Shown in pieces: positions 7,351 through 13,789 of a DNA stretch of 13,789 nt. This DNA is from an uncultured Pseudomonadota bacterium (GTDB taxonomy: Bacteria > Pseudomonadota > Gammaproteobacteria > Burkholderiales > SG8-39). The stretch spans positions 1-13,789 of the forward strand of contig CAITSH010000092.1 of NCBI GenBank assembly GCA_903895005.1, given 5' to 3'. The position numbers were made by a program, and so were the translations under genes. The notes under the pieces are model-generated. The model did no database searches. It worked only from the letters and a program-made list of their open reading frames with translations, and had not been told where the DNA came from. Each line of letters starts with the position of its first letter. The stretch's first letter is position 1.

Positions 7351-7554
7351 ATGAACGATACGCATTCCACCCGTCTCGACCTCGCACTGGCCGGCCGCAT
7401 GGTCGAGGCCGCGCTTGACGCCGCGCAGGTCAGTGCAAGCGAGCGCGCCCGCCTTGGCTGCGCCAAGACCCTGTTGCGCCTCGACCCAGGCGGGAGCGCT
7501 GCGATCCGACCCGGTAATTTCACCCAGGCCTTGCAGGACATAGGCCTTGGCTGA
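7351..7554 (+). CDS. Small protein (67 aa) translationally coupled to amidase
   Basis: A 67-aa protein whose stop codon (TGA 7552-7554) lies inside the start of the amidase gene, overlapping it by eight bases. Codon use is GC3-rich like neighbouring genes. The sequence looks helical: LDLALAGRMVEAALDAAQ, then ERARLGCAKTLLRLDPGG, then a short tail. I do not recognise a family. By position it recalls the small partner subunits placed before amidase-signature enzymes (GatC with GatA, AtzG with AtzE), but I see no convincing motif match to those. It has no clear Shine-Dalgarno before ATG 7351. The alternative is that this frame is just leader sequence, but the tight overlap and codon pattern favour a real gene. 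The divergent neighbour is the isomerase-like protein. Confidence 0.5.
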   Translation: MNDTHSTRLDLALAGRMVEAALDAAQVSASERARLGCAKTLLRLDPGGSAAIRPGNFTQALQDIGLG

Positions 7555-8854
7555 GCTGCCCGCGACGCTGACCGCGCTGCGCGCTGCGATCGTCGACGGG
7601 CGCATCGGCATCACCGAAGCACTGGACGCGCAATATGCGCGGGTCGCTGCGATCGATGAGGATTCACATTGCGTGGTGGCGGCACTGCAGCCGCAAGAAT
7701 CCATCCCCTCCGGAGCGCTCTCGGGAATCGCCTTTGCGCACAAGGATATTTTCAGCCTTTCAGGGCGTACTCCCGGATGCGGTGTGCATGGGGGGCGTAT
7801 CGACGCGGAGAGCCATCCGGCGGCGGTCATCAGCCTCCTGCAACAAGCCGGGGCCGCGCAGTGCGCCACACTGGTGATGGCGCCGCTTGCCTGCGGCGCA
7901 ACCGGCGAGAACGCAAACAGCGCAACGCGCGTCGTGAATCCGGTAAACCCCGCAGCCGCAGTCGGCGGGTCCTCGAGCGGTTCAGCCGTGGCGGTGGCCG
8001 CCGGCTTGTGCAGCGTTTCACTTGGCACCGACACCGCAGGATCGGTGCGCATTCCCGCGGCCACCTGCGGCGTGCTCGGACTCAAGACCACAGCGGGGCT
8101 GCTCAGCCTCGAGGGTGTGATGCCGCTCGCCCCCTCGCTGGATACGGTCGGGTTGCTGGCCGGATCGGCGGAGGACGCCGCGGCGGTGCTGCGCGTGCTG
8201 GCACCGCAGTTGTTTGAGCAGGAACGGCGCGACAATGACCGCGCCCTTCGCATCAGCGCCCGGCTGTGCGTAAAGCAACTCGATGCCACGGTGGCCGATG
8301 CCCTCACCGCGTTTTGCACGCGCGCCGGCTTGAAGCCGGGCGATGATGCAATCGGTGAGATCGAGGGGCAGGCCGAGCTCACGCGACTCGCCGAAACGCT
8401 GCTCCATGTCGAAGCATCACGCCTGCACAAAGACGGACTGCACCGGCAGGACCTGCCCGACGGCGCAACGGCCGTCGCGCTGCCCGGGTTGGCCATTCCC
8501 GATGCCTGGCACACGGCGGCGAAGGCCGCACGCGCGCAACACGCCCGCGATTTCGCCGCGCGCTTTTTTGGCGACAGCGACATCCTGCTCATTCCGGCAT
8601 TGCCGGAACCGGTGCCCGACTGGGAGTCTGTGGACACGCGCAGCGCGGGCTTCCAGGCGCGGCGCCTGCTGGCTTTGCATCGGTTCATGGGATTCGTCAA
8701 TTACATCGGCTATCCAGCCCTGGTGCTGCCGGTGGCGCGCGACAGCCGCGGACGCCCGATCTGCGTGCAGGCGCTGGCGCGGCCCTTTCACGAGCGCGTC
8801 CTGCTGCGCTTTGCCGAGCGCCTATTCTCCGACGAAAAACCGCAAACAACGTAG
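7547..8854 (+). CDS. Amidase-signature family hydrolase
   Basis: A 435-aa amidase-signature enzyme that should hydrolyse a carboxamide to acid and ammonia. The Ser-cisSer-Lys triad is visible: K66 in AFAHKDIFS, S142 in GGSSSGS (cis-Ser), and nucleophile S166 in GTDTAGSVRIPA. The K/S and S/S spacings match the family (24 residues between the two serines). The C-terminal part has the usual LLIPALPEPVPDW and NYIGYPALVLPV segments. The substrate cannot be read from the sequence; neighbours suggest a half-amide or ureide intermediate. The start is TTG 7547: an in-frame TAG lies directly upstream at 7541-7543, and no ATG or GTG occurs early. The overlap with the preceding 67-aa gene implies coupled translation. 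A 331-base gap separates it from the transporter genes. Confidence 0.88.
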   Translation: MAELPATLTALRAAIVDGRIGITEALDAQYARVAAIDEDSHCVVAALQPQESIPSGALSGIAFAHKDIFSLSGRTPGCGVHGGRIDAESHPAAVISLLQQAGAAQCATLVMAPLACGATGENANSATRVVNPVNPAAAVGGSSSGSAVAVAAGLCSVSLGTDTAGSVRIPAATCGVLGLKTTAGLLSLEGVMPLAPSLDTVGLLAGSAEDAAAVLRVLAPQLFEQERRDNDRALRISARLCVKQLDATVADALTAFCTRAGLKPGDDAIGEIEGQAELTRLAETLLHVEASRLHKDGLHRQDLPDGATAVALPGLAIPDAWHTAAKAARAQHARDFAARFFGDSDILLIPALPEPVPDWESVDTRSAGFQARRLLALHRFMGFVNYIGYPALVLPVARDSRGRPICVQALARPFHERVLLRFAERLFSDEKPQTT

Positions 8855-9185
8855 GGAAATCGAAGCCGGCCCGCAGTACACCCGCCCTATCCGGTCTGCT
8901 CCTTCCACGCAACTCTGGTGCTCGGGGCGGAGTTGCGTTACGGTGTGGGCTTGGCACGCGACTTGCTCCTTTTTTTCGCGCCTGACGCTTGAATGCCTCG
9001 AGATGGCATCGTCCTGTCGGGCAGGGCATTTCCGCAGGCCCGTCGGAACCTCCGCGCATTGGGATCCGGCTTTGGTGTAGTGTTTGCACGGCTGCACAGC
9101 GGAAACCGCATTCCCCACAGCGCCTTATCGTCGCACTGTATTCACGCTTTTGACGCTTGTTCCACTTTTTAGAGAGGGTTTGACC
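8855..9185. other. 331-base gap between amidase and ABC transporter genes
   Basis: No convincing gene is seen; a + strand frame continuing out of the amidase region to 9080 is an out-of-frame shadow. The gap holds a hairpin at 8907-8938 (listed separately) and a run of seven T near 8970. A weak promoter-like TTGACG lies near 9150, but no well-spaced -10 follows it. GAGAGGG sits about ten bases before the binding-protein ATG as a possible Shine-Dalgarno. A promoter for the importer operon is expected here, but I cannot place it. Confidence 0.45.
8907..8938. repeat. Hairpin with perfect 9-bp stem after amidase gene
   Basis: ACGCAACTC (8907-8915) and GAGTTGCGT (8930-8938) are exact reverse complements around a 14-base loop. 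It lies 52 bases after the amidase stop and 250 bases before the transporter. No T-run follows directly, so it is a weak terminator candidate; it could instead stabilise the amidase mRNA end or bind a regulator. Confidence 0.6.
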
Positions 9186-10160
9186 ATGAAACTGAATCGT
9201 TGGCTGGTAATGCTGCTCGCCGCGGCGAGCTCCCTGGCACAGGCGGTCTCGCCCGAGCCCGCTCCCCTGGCGCAAAAGGAAACGCTGACCATTGGCTACG
9301 TCAAGGTCGGCCACCTCTCGCCCATCGTCGGCGTCGAGGAAACATTGAAAAAGATGAACATTGAGGTCAAGCGCGCCGAATTCGTGCGCTACGCCGATGC
9401 GCGCACCGCGCTGATCTCCGGCTCGGTCGATATTTCGGCCATCGGCCCCGGCGACCTCGCGATTGCCGCCGCACAGGGCAGCCGCAACCTCATCGGCCTC
9501 ACCGGTGTCGCCGGCTCGCCCAAGTACCTGGTAGTGCGCAAGGGCGTCCAAATCAACGAGTGGAAGGACATCGCCGGCAAGAAAATCGGCGTCGCCCCCG
9601 GCTCCGCCGTGTGGTTCCAGTGGGCCATGACGCTGGTCGAAAACAACGTGCCCTACAACAGCTTCACCGCGGTCAACGTGCAGGGCGGCGGCACCGCCTT
9701 CGTACAGGCGCTCAAACGCGGCGACGTGGATGCCATCGTGCTTTGGGAGCCCTTTGAATCGCAGCTGGTTGCGGATGACTCGGCCTATTTCTCCAAGAAG
9801 CTTGAGTACAGCCAGTCCAAGTCCGTGGGCGCGGAACTGGGCATGCTCGCCGCCTCACGCGACGCCCTTACCAACAAGAAAGAGGCGGTGAAACGCTTCC
9901 TGTGGGCTTACCTAAAGGCCGAGGAAGACATGAACAAGAACCCGGCCCTGTTCGCCGAAGCCTATGCCAAGTACACCGGGCTGCCCCTCGAAGTGACCAA
10001 GGAATCGTCCAAGATCATCAAGCTTGGCGGGGTCATCAACGCCGACCAGATCAAACGCCAGGCCGATGCCGCATTCAAGCAGGGCGTGATCCAGAAAGAC
10101 GTCACCAGCGAAGTGGCGGCCCTGTACGACGATTCGCTCGCGCGCGAAATCAAGCGCTAA
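9186..10160 (+). CDS. NitT/TauT-type ABC transporter substrate-binding protein
   Basis: The periplasmic binding component of an ABC importer, 324 aa. The signal peptide is MKLNRWLVMLLAAASSLAQA, with likely cleavage after residue 20. The mature part begins LTIGYVKVGHLSPI (34-47) and shows the SsuA/TauA/NMT1-like pattern: VDISAIGPGD (81-90), KYLVVRKG, WKDIAGKKIGVAPGS (126-140), and LKRGDVDAIVLWEPF (176-190). The family carries nitrate, alkanesulfonates, taurine, pyrimidine precursors and aromatic acids, so the ligand cannot be read off; the operon points to a nitrogenous organic compound. ATG 9186 is chosen over the in-frame ATG 9084 because it starts a clean signal peptide and follows GAGAGGG. 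The permease begins 12 bases after the stop. Confidence 0.9.
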   Translation: MKLNRWLVMLLAAASSLAQAVSPEPAPLAQKETLTIGYVKVGHLSPIVGVEETLKKMNIEVKRAEFVRYADARTALISGSVDISAIGPGDLAIAAAQGSRNLIGLTGVAGSPKYLVVRKGVQINEWKDIAGKKIGVAPGSAVWFQWAMTLVENNVPYNSFTAVNVQGGGTAFVQALKRGDVDAIVLWEPFESQLVADDSAYFSKKLEYSQSKSVGAELGMLAASRDALTNKKEAVKRFLWAYLKAEEDMNKNPALFAEAYAKYTGLPLEVTKESSKIIKLGGVINADQIKRQADAAFKQGVIQKDVTSEVAALYDDSLAREIKR

Positions 10161-10172
10161 ACGCAGGCAGCA

Positions 10173-10985
10173 ATGAAAGCCATCGCCATCATCGGAGCAA
10201 ACGCCCGCCGTCTTGGAATGGGGCTGCTGATTCCGGTGCTGGCGCTCGTGGCCTGGCAGGTGGCAGGCAGCGCGCCCGGTCTGTCGGGCATATTGCCGAC
10301 GCCCGTTGCCGTCTTGAAGGGCTGGGACCAGTGGTTGTTTGCCAAGCCGGGCATGGGCCTCAATCCCTACCTCGGCACCTGGGTGGCCAACGTGCAGTAC
10401 TCGGCCTATCGTGTGGCCCAGGGCTTTACGCTCGCCGCACTCATCGGCGTGCCGCTCGGCCTGTTGATCGGCTGGAGCCGGCTGATGGCGCACTTGTTCG
10501 ATCCCTTGATCCAGGGCCTGCGGCCGATCCCGATCACCGCGTGGCTCCCCTTTTCCATCGCCCTGTTCGGCATTCGCGACATGGGCTCTATTTTCCTGAT
10601 TTTCCTCGGGGGCTTTTACGCCATTGTCGTCAACACCACACAGGGCGCGCGCGACGTCGAGCGCAATCTGATGCGCGCGGCGCTGATGATGGGTGCGACG
10701 CGGGCGCAACTGCTGCGCCGCGTGGTGCTTCCCGCGGCCATGCCGTCCATTTTCACCGGCCTGCGTATCGGCCTTGGCATCGCCTGGACGGCGGTGATCG
10801 TGTCCGAGATGGTTGCCGTAAAGTCAGGCCTGGGCTACGTGCTTTGGGACGCCTACTACGTCGGGCGCATGGACATCGTCATCGCCGACATGGCCTCCAT
10901 AGGCATAATGGGTTACCTCAGCGACAGGCTGATCGTTTTTGTCGAGCGCCGCACGCTGGTGTGGCGGCAGTTACAAAGCCACTAG
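10173..10985 (+). CDS. NitT/TauT-type ABC transporter permease
   Basis: A 270-aa inner-membrane permease of the SsuC/TauC class. Hydrophobic segments lie near residues 13-31, 84-100, 120-134, 138-155, 195-216 and 238-256, consistent with about six helices. The LPTP motif (41-44) follows the first helix, as is usual. The cytoplasmic EAA loop reads AALMMGATRAQLLRRVVLPAAMP (169-191), with the conserved Gly at 174; it couples to the ATPase. Length is normal for the family. The gene sits 12 bases after the binding protein and 15 bases before the ATPase, clearly one transcription unit. A weak GGCAG precedes the ATG, so translation may depend on the upstream gene. Confidence 0.92.
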   Translation: MKAIAIIGANARRLGMGLLIPVLALVAWQVAGSAPGLSGILPTPVAVLKGWDQWLFAKPGMGLNPYLGTWVANVQYSAYRVAQGFTLAALIGVPLGLLIGWSRLMAHLFDPLIQGLRPIPITAWLPFSIALFGIRDMGSIFLIFLGGFYAIVVNTTQGARDVERNLMRAALMMGATRAQLLRRVVLPAAMPSIFTGLRIGLGIAWTAVIVSEMVAVKSGLGYVLWDAYYVGRMDIVIADMASIGIMGYLSDRLIVFVERRTLVWRQLQSH

Positions 10986-11000
10986 AAATTCTCGAGCACC

Positions 11001-11759
11001 ATGTCTGAAATACGCATCAGCGGCCTGGATAAAGCCTATCCGGGCAAGACCCCTGCACAAGACGTGCAGGCCCTGCAAGGCATCGACCTGCACATCAACA
11101 CCGGTGAGTTTGTCGCGCTGCTCGGCCCCTCTGGCTGCGGAAAGTCGACGCTGCTCAATCTTGTCGCCGGCTTCGAACAACCAAGTGGCGGCACGCTGCT
11201 CGTCGACGGGCAGCCCGTCACCAAGCCGGGGCCGCAGCGTGGCGTGGTCTTCCAGGAGGCGGCGCTTTTGCCCTGGCTGGATGTCTGGGAAAACGTCGTG
11301 TTCGGCCCCAAGGTGCAGGGACTGCCCGCGTCCGAATACGAACCGCGCGCCCAGGAAATGCTGCACATCGTCGGCCTTGCCGATTTCAAGAAGCATCTTC
11401 CGGTACAACTGTCGGGTGGCATGCGCCAGCGCGTGGGCATTGCCCGCGTGCTGACCCTCGGTTCGCGCGTGCTGCTGATGGACGAACCCTTCGGCGCCCT
11501 AGACGCACAAACGCGTCTGACCATGCAGGAATTGCTGCTCGACGTGTGGCAAAAGCTCAAACCGACCATCGTCTTTGTGACCCACGACATCGACGAGGCG
11601 CTGTTCCTGTCAGACAAGATTTACGTCATGTCGGCACGCCCGGGGCGCATCCAGAGCGAGGTCGCGGTACCCATCGCCCGCCCTCGCGCCATCGAAGTCA
11701 CCACCTCGGACAGTTTCAACGCGATGAAGCGCGAGATCCTGCACCTCATCCGCCATTAG
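11001..11759 (+). CDS. NitT/TauT-type ABC transporter ATP-binding protein
   Basis: The cytoplasmic ATPase of the importer, 252 aa. All nucleotide-binding motifs are intact: Walker A GPSGCGKST (42-50), Q-loop Q85 in VVFQEAALLPWL, ABC signature LSGGMRQR (137-144), Walker B VLLMDEP (D161, E162) and the H-loop H195 in FVTHDIDEAL. The Q-loop sequence and the tail SARPGRI (211-217) are typical of the SsuB/TauB/nitrate class. It begins 15 bases after the permease stop. Its TAG stop is the first of four TAG triplets in a 7-base tandem repeat. The next gene (deacetylase family) starts 66 bases on. Confidence 0.94.
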   Translation: MSEIRISGLDKAYPGKTPAQDVQALQGIDLHINTGEFVALLGPSGCGKSTLLNLVAGFEQPSGGTLLVDGQPVTKPGPQRGVVFQEAALLPWLDVWENVVFGPKVQGLPASEYEPRAQEMLHIVGLADFKKHLPVQLSGGMRQRVGIARVLTLGSRVLLMDEPFGALDAQTRLTMQELLLDVWQKLKPTIVFVTHDIDEALFLSDKIYVMSARPGRIQSEVAVPIARPRAIEVTTSDSFNAMKREILHLIRH

Positions 11760-11782
11760 TCCTTAGTCCTTAGTCCTTAGTC
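11757..11782 (+). repeat. 7-base tandem repeat placing TAG stops in all three frames
   Basis: The unit TAGTCCT occurs three times, followed by a partial TAGTC. TAG triplets fall at 11757, 11764, 11771 and 11778. Because 7 is not a multiple of 3, they cover all three forward frames. The first TAG is the actual stop of the ATPase gene. Confidence 0.85.
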
Positions 11783-11825
11783 ATTCTTCACCAGCCGTAC
11801 CCCTTTCGTTACCGAGCACCCGATC

Positions 11826-12701
11826 ATGGCCAACCCCCGCGTTCCCTATCGTTTTTCCGATGAAGGGCCGGCGCTCAATGCGCCCGCCGATCAACGAATC
11901 ATGGTCCACCTGGTGGTCAACGTCGAACACTGGCAGTTCGACGCCGCCATGCCGCGCACCATCATCACGCCGCCGCACGGCAAGGAAACCGTGCCCGACG
12001 TGCCCAATTTCAGCTGGGCCGATTACGGCATGCGCGCGGGCCTGCCGCGCATACTGCGCGCCATCACAGAGCGCGGCCTGCCCGCATCGACGAGCTTCAA
12101 CGCCGGTGTCATCAACGCCTACCCGCGCGCCGCCGAGGCGATGCACGAAGCCGGCTGGGAGTTCATCGGCCACGGCGTGCACCAGAAGGCGCTCAACCAT
12201 GCCGGTGCAGAACCCGAGGTGATCGCCACCACGCTCGACATGATCGAGAAATTCACCGGCAAGCGGCCGCGCGGATGGCTGGGACCCGGCCTGCGCGAAA
12301 GCCACGACACGCCCGACCTGCTTGCCGCGGCGGGCATCGACTATGTCTGCGACTGGTGCATAGACGACGTGCCCAACTGGATGAGCACCAAGACCGGCAG
12401 GCTGGTTGCGCTGCCCTACAACCTCGAGGTCAACGACTCCATTATTTATGCCGTCGAGCGCCACGCCACCGACGAAATGCTGCGCCGCCTCGAAAACACC
12501 CTGGCCTTGTTTGTGCGCGAATCGGCGCTGCGTCCGCGCGTGCTGGCACTCGGCCTGCATCCGCACCTCATAGGCGTGCCGCACCGCTTTGGCAGCCTGG
12601 AAAAAATGCTGGACCTGTTGATGAAAACCCCGGGGGTGTGCTTCATGCAGGGCAGCCAGATCTGCGACTGGTTCACCAAACAGGTTCCGTTCGAAAAATA
12701 A
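11826..12701 (+). CDS. Polysaccharide-deacetylase-family hydrolase, PuuE/cyclic-imidase-like
   Basis: A 291-aa protein without signal peptide, so cytoplasmic. It belongs by eye to the NodB-fold group that includes the PuuE allantoinase and cyclic imide hydrolase, rather than to true chitin or peptidoglycan deacetylases. Support: MVHLVVNVEHW (26-36) in the place of the usual TFDD motif, with N32 and E34 instead of the Asp pair; FIGHGVHQKALNH (113-125), with H116, H119 and H125; the RGWLGPGLRES loop (149-159); and LGLHPHLIGVPHRF (242-255), with H245 and H247. In PuuE-type enzymes these loops open a cyclic ureide or imide C-N bond. That role would fit an operon with an amidase and a nitrogen-compound importer, but it is inferred from family and context. 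ATG 11826 lacks a strong Shine-Dalgarno. Next comes a 209-base gap holding a repeat element. Confidence 0.8.
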   Translation: MANPRVPYRFSDEGPALNAPADQRIMVHLVVNVEHWQFDAAMPRTIITPPHGKETVPDVPNFSWADYGMRAGLPRILRAITERGLPASTSFNAGVINAYPRAAEAMHEAGWEFIGHGVHQKALNHAGAEPEVIATTLDMIEKFTGKRPRGWLGPGLRESHDTPDLLAAAGIDYVCDWCIDDVPNWMSTKTGRLVALPYNLEVNDSIIYAVERHATDEMLRRLENTLALFVRESALRPRVLALGLHPHLIGVPHRFGSLEKMLDLLMKTPGVCFMQGSQICDWFTKQVPFEK

Positions 12702-12751
12702 TTTTCATGAATTCCATCAATCGCGATAAATGCTTAGCCGCGACCGGTCTA

Positions 12752-12858
12752 CCCCCTCCCCCTTGACGGGGGAGGGTTGGGGGGAGGGTGAATGCATGCT
12801 TACGGGAATCTGCCGGCATCCCCCCTCTCCCTGTCCCTCTCCCGCCGGGGGAGAGGGA
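12752..12858. repeat. C/G-rich double-hairpin intergenic repeat (REP-like)
   Basis: Two compact hairpins frame a short spacer. The first has arms CCCTCCCCC (12754-12762) and GGGGGAGGG (12768-12776); the second has arms TCCCTCTCCC (12834-12843) and GGGAGAGGGA (12849-12858). Both have five-base loops. G- and C-runs between them could also pair with each other. This kind of sequence is, from general knowledge, a common dispersed intergenic repeat in Burkholderiales-like genomes; copy number cannot be judged from one window. It sits between the deacetylase-family gene and the SDR and may dampen read-through. Confidence 0.7.
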
Positions 12859-12910
12859 ACGTACTGTTAATATTTTCCCAATAAGCCAACGCGTCACCAA
12901 AGGAACAACA

Positions 12911-13690
12911 ATGGACCTGAAACTCAAAGGCAAGCGCGTCGTCATCACCGGCGCATCCAAGGGCATCGGCCTGGCGATTTCGCGCACCTTCGCGCGTGAA
13001 GGCGCGGCGGTGTTCATGGCCGCACGCAATGCGGAGCGCCTAGAAGAGGCCGCCGCACAACTGCGCAAGGAAACCGGCGCGCAGGTTTCAACCCTGGCAC
13101 TTGACGCTGCGTCCTCGGATGCGGGCGCGCGCCTGCTCGCCTTCGGCGGCGACATCGACATCCTGGTCAATAACGCCGGCGCCATCCCGGGCGGAGACCT
13201 CGTGAAGATAGACGACGCCCGCTGGCGCGAGGCCTGGGAACTCAAACTCTTTGGCTACATCAACATCACGCGCCAGGTACTGGCCGCCATGGGTGCGCGA
13301 AAAAGCGGCGTCATCGCCAACATCATCGGCATGGCCGGCGCTGCGCCGCGTTACGAATACATTTGCGGTTCCACCGCCAACGCCGCGCTGATGGCCTTCA
13401 CCCAGGCCACCGGTGCCGCCAGTCCGCGCGACGGTGTGCGCGTGTTTGGCATCAACCCGCCGCCCACGCGCAGCGACCGCATGATGACCATGATGCGGCA
13501 GACCGCCGAGCAGAAATTCGGCGACGCCTCACGCTGGATGGAACTGACCTCGGGCCTGCCCTTCGGCCGCATGGCCGAGCCCGAGGAAATTTCGGAACTC
13601 ACGGCCTTCTGCTGCTCGCCGTTGTGCGCATACCTGTCCGGCACCGTCATCAACGTGGACGGCGGCAACATGTACGCCAATGCAAAATAA
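12911..13690 (+). CDS. Atypical short-chain dehydrogenase/reductase (SDR)
   Basis: A 259-aa Rossmann-fold protein. Cofactor motifs are intact: TGASKGIG (13-20) for the dinucleotide and NNAG (87-90). R39 after the second strand (MAARN) hints at NADP(H) use, but not firmly. In the active-site region the sequence is ANIIGMAGAAPRYEYICGSTAN (136-157): Y150 (or Y148) can be the catalytic Tyr, but the Lys expected four residues later is S154, and no Ser occupies the usual position about 13 residues earlier. This form (Y-I-x-G-S) recurs, as far as I recall, in a subgroup of proteobacterial SDRs in catabolic clusters. The C-terminus SGTVINVDGG (243-252) is normal. ATG 12911 is supported by AAAGGA with seven bases spacing; the longer frame from 12788 runs into the repeat and is rejected. 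The next gene starts 25 bases after the stop. Confidence 0.85.
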   Translation: MDLKLKGKRVVITGASKGIGLAISRTFAREGAAVFMAARNAERLEEAAAQLRKETGAQVSTLALDAASSDAGARLLAFGGDIDILVNNAGAIPGGDLVKIDDARWREAWELKLFGYINITRQVLAAMGARKSGVIANIIGMAGAAPRYEYICGSTANAALMAFTQATGAASPRDGVRVFGINPPPTRSDRMMTMMRQTAEQKFGDASRWMELTSGLPFGRMAEPEEISELTAFCCSPLCAYLSGTVINVDGGNMYANAK

Positions 13691-13715
13691 GAAATCTCAA
13701 AAGGAAGAGTAAGAC

Positions 13716-13789
13716 ATGAAACGCATCATGGACGACAAGTACCTGGACATACGCGAAGGCGTGCGTGCACAGGTATTGCAGTTTGATTC
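13716..13789 (+). CDS. Acyl-CoA dehydrogenase, N-terminal fragment (runs off window)
   Basis: Only 24 codons are present before the window ends. The start is ATG 13716, with a good AAGGAAGAG upstream (13701-13708). The peptide MKRIMDDKYLDIREGVRAQV resembles the N-terminal helix of acyl-CoA dehydrogenases (the D-I-R-E-G-V-R-x pattern). These are FAD enzymes oxidising acyl-CoA thioesters. It lies 25 bases after the SDR, so likely in the same operon. The identification rests on this short stretch alone. Confidence 0.6.
   Translation, partial: MKRIMDDKYLDIREGVRAQVLQFD

Noticed and set aside
7261..8700. 479-aa minus-strand frame opposite the amidase
   Set aside because: Very rich in Ser, Ala and Arg, with no domain motifs; it is antisense to a gene with an intact catalytic triad and is a by-product of high GC content.
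7351..8854. A single frameshifted amidase gene made of the 67-aa frame plus the 435-aa frame
   Set aside because: The 435-aa frame already has a normal amidase N-terminus (helical LRAAIVDGRI type start), so nothing is missing that the 67 aa would supply.
8343..9080. 245-aa + strand frame running past the amidase stop
   Set aside because: Mostly an out-of-frame shadow of the amidase; Arg/Cys/Ser-rich composition and no Shine-Dalgarno or motif.
9084..9185. 34-codon N-terminal extension of the substrate-binding protein
   Set aside because: The ATG at 9186 starts a clean signal peptide and has a Shine-Dalgarno; the extension would bury the signal and looks non-coding.
12788..12910. 41-codon N-terminal extension of the SDR
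   Set aside because: It is encoded by the C/G-rich repeat, and the SDR fold starts right after ATG 12911, which has its own Shine-Dalgarno.

Overview
The window reads as GC-rich chromosomal DNA of a Proteobacterium, most likely a betaproteobacterium (Burkholderiales or Rhodocyclales type). The grounds are the high-GC third codon positions, the resemblance of the proteins to families common there, and a C/G-rich hairpin intergenic repeat of a kind I associate with that group. No tool was run: family names come from motifs and recalled sequences, not from searches.

Left part (1-5200): a membrane-anchored PAS-PAS sensor histidine kinase on + (its 5' end may lie outside the window), a 370-base non-coding stretch, then on - a TPR plus glycosyltransferase-9-like protein, a secreted SOUL/heme-binding-like protein, and a complete tRNA-Thr(UGU) with encoded CCA and a good -10 box. 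These look like ordinary unlinked chromosomal genes.

Middle (5200-6420): a perfect 14-bp-arm palindrome, then a lipoprotein-type metallo-beta-lactamase-fold hydrolase with a strong Shine-Dalgarno. A strong bidirectional terminator is shared with the convergent gene to its right.

Right part (6421 to end): an apparent catabolic island. A maleate-isomerase/arylmalonate-decarboxylase-like protein on - is divergent from a + strand series: a 67-aa small protein overlapping an amidase-signature hydrolase; a NitT/TauT-type ABC importer (binding protein, permease, ATPase); a PuuE/cyclic-imidase-like polysaccharide-deacetylase-family hydrolase; an atypical SDR; and the first 24 codons of an acyl-CoA dehydrogenase. 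The pattern fits import of a small nitrogenous organic compound (amide, imide or ureide), opening of a C-N ring bond, hydrolysis of the resulting amide, and processing of the acid. An attractive but unproven reading is a cyclic imide -> half-amide -> dicarboxylate route.

The most unusual points are: the isomerase-like protein lacks both catalytic cysteine positions of its superfamily; the SDR keeps a Tyr but lacks the catalytic Ser and Lys; the small ORF is translationally coupled to the amidase; and there is a 32-bp palindrome upstream of the lipoprotein hydrolase. I saw no CRISPR array, transposase, phage gene or clear integration site.
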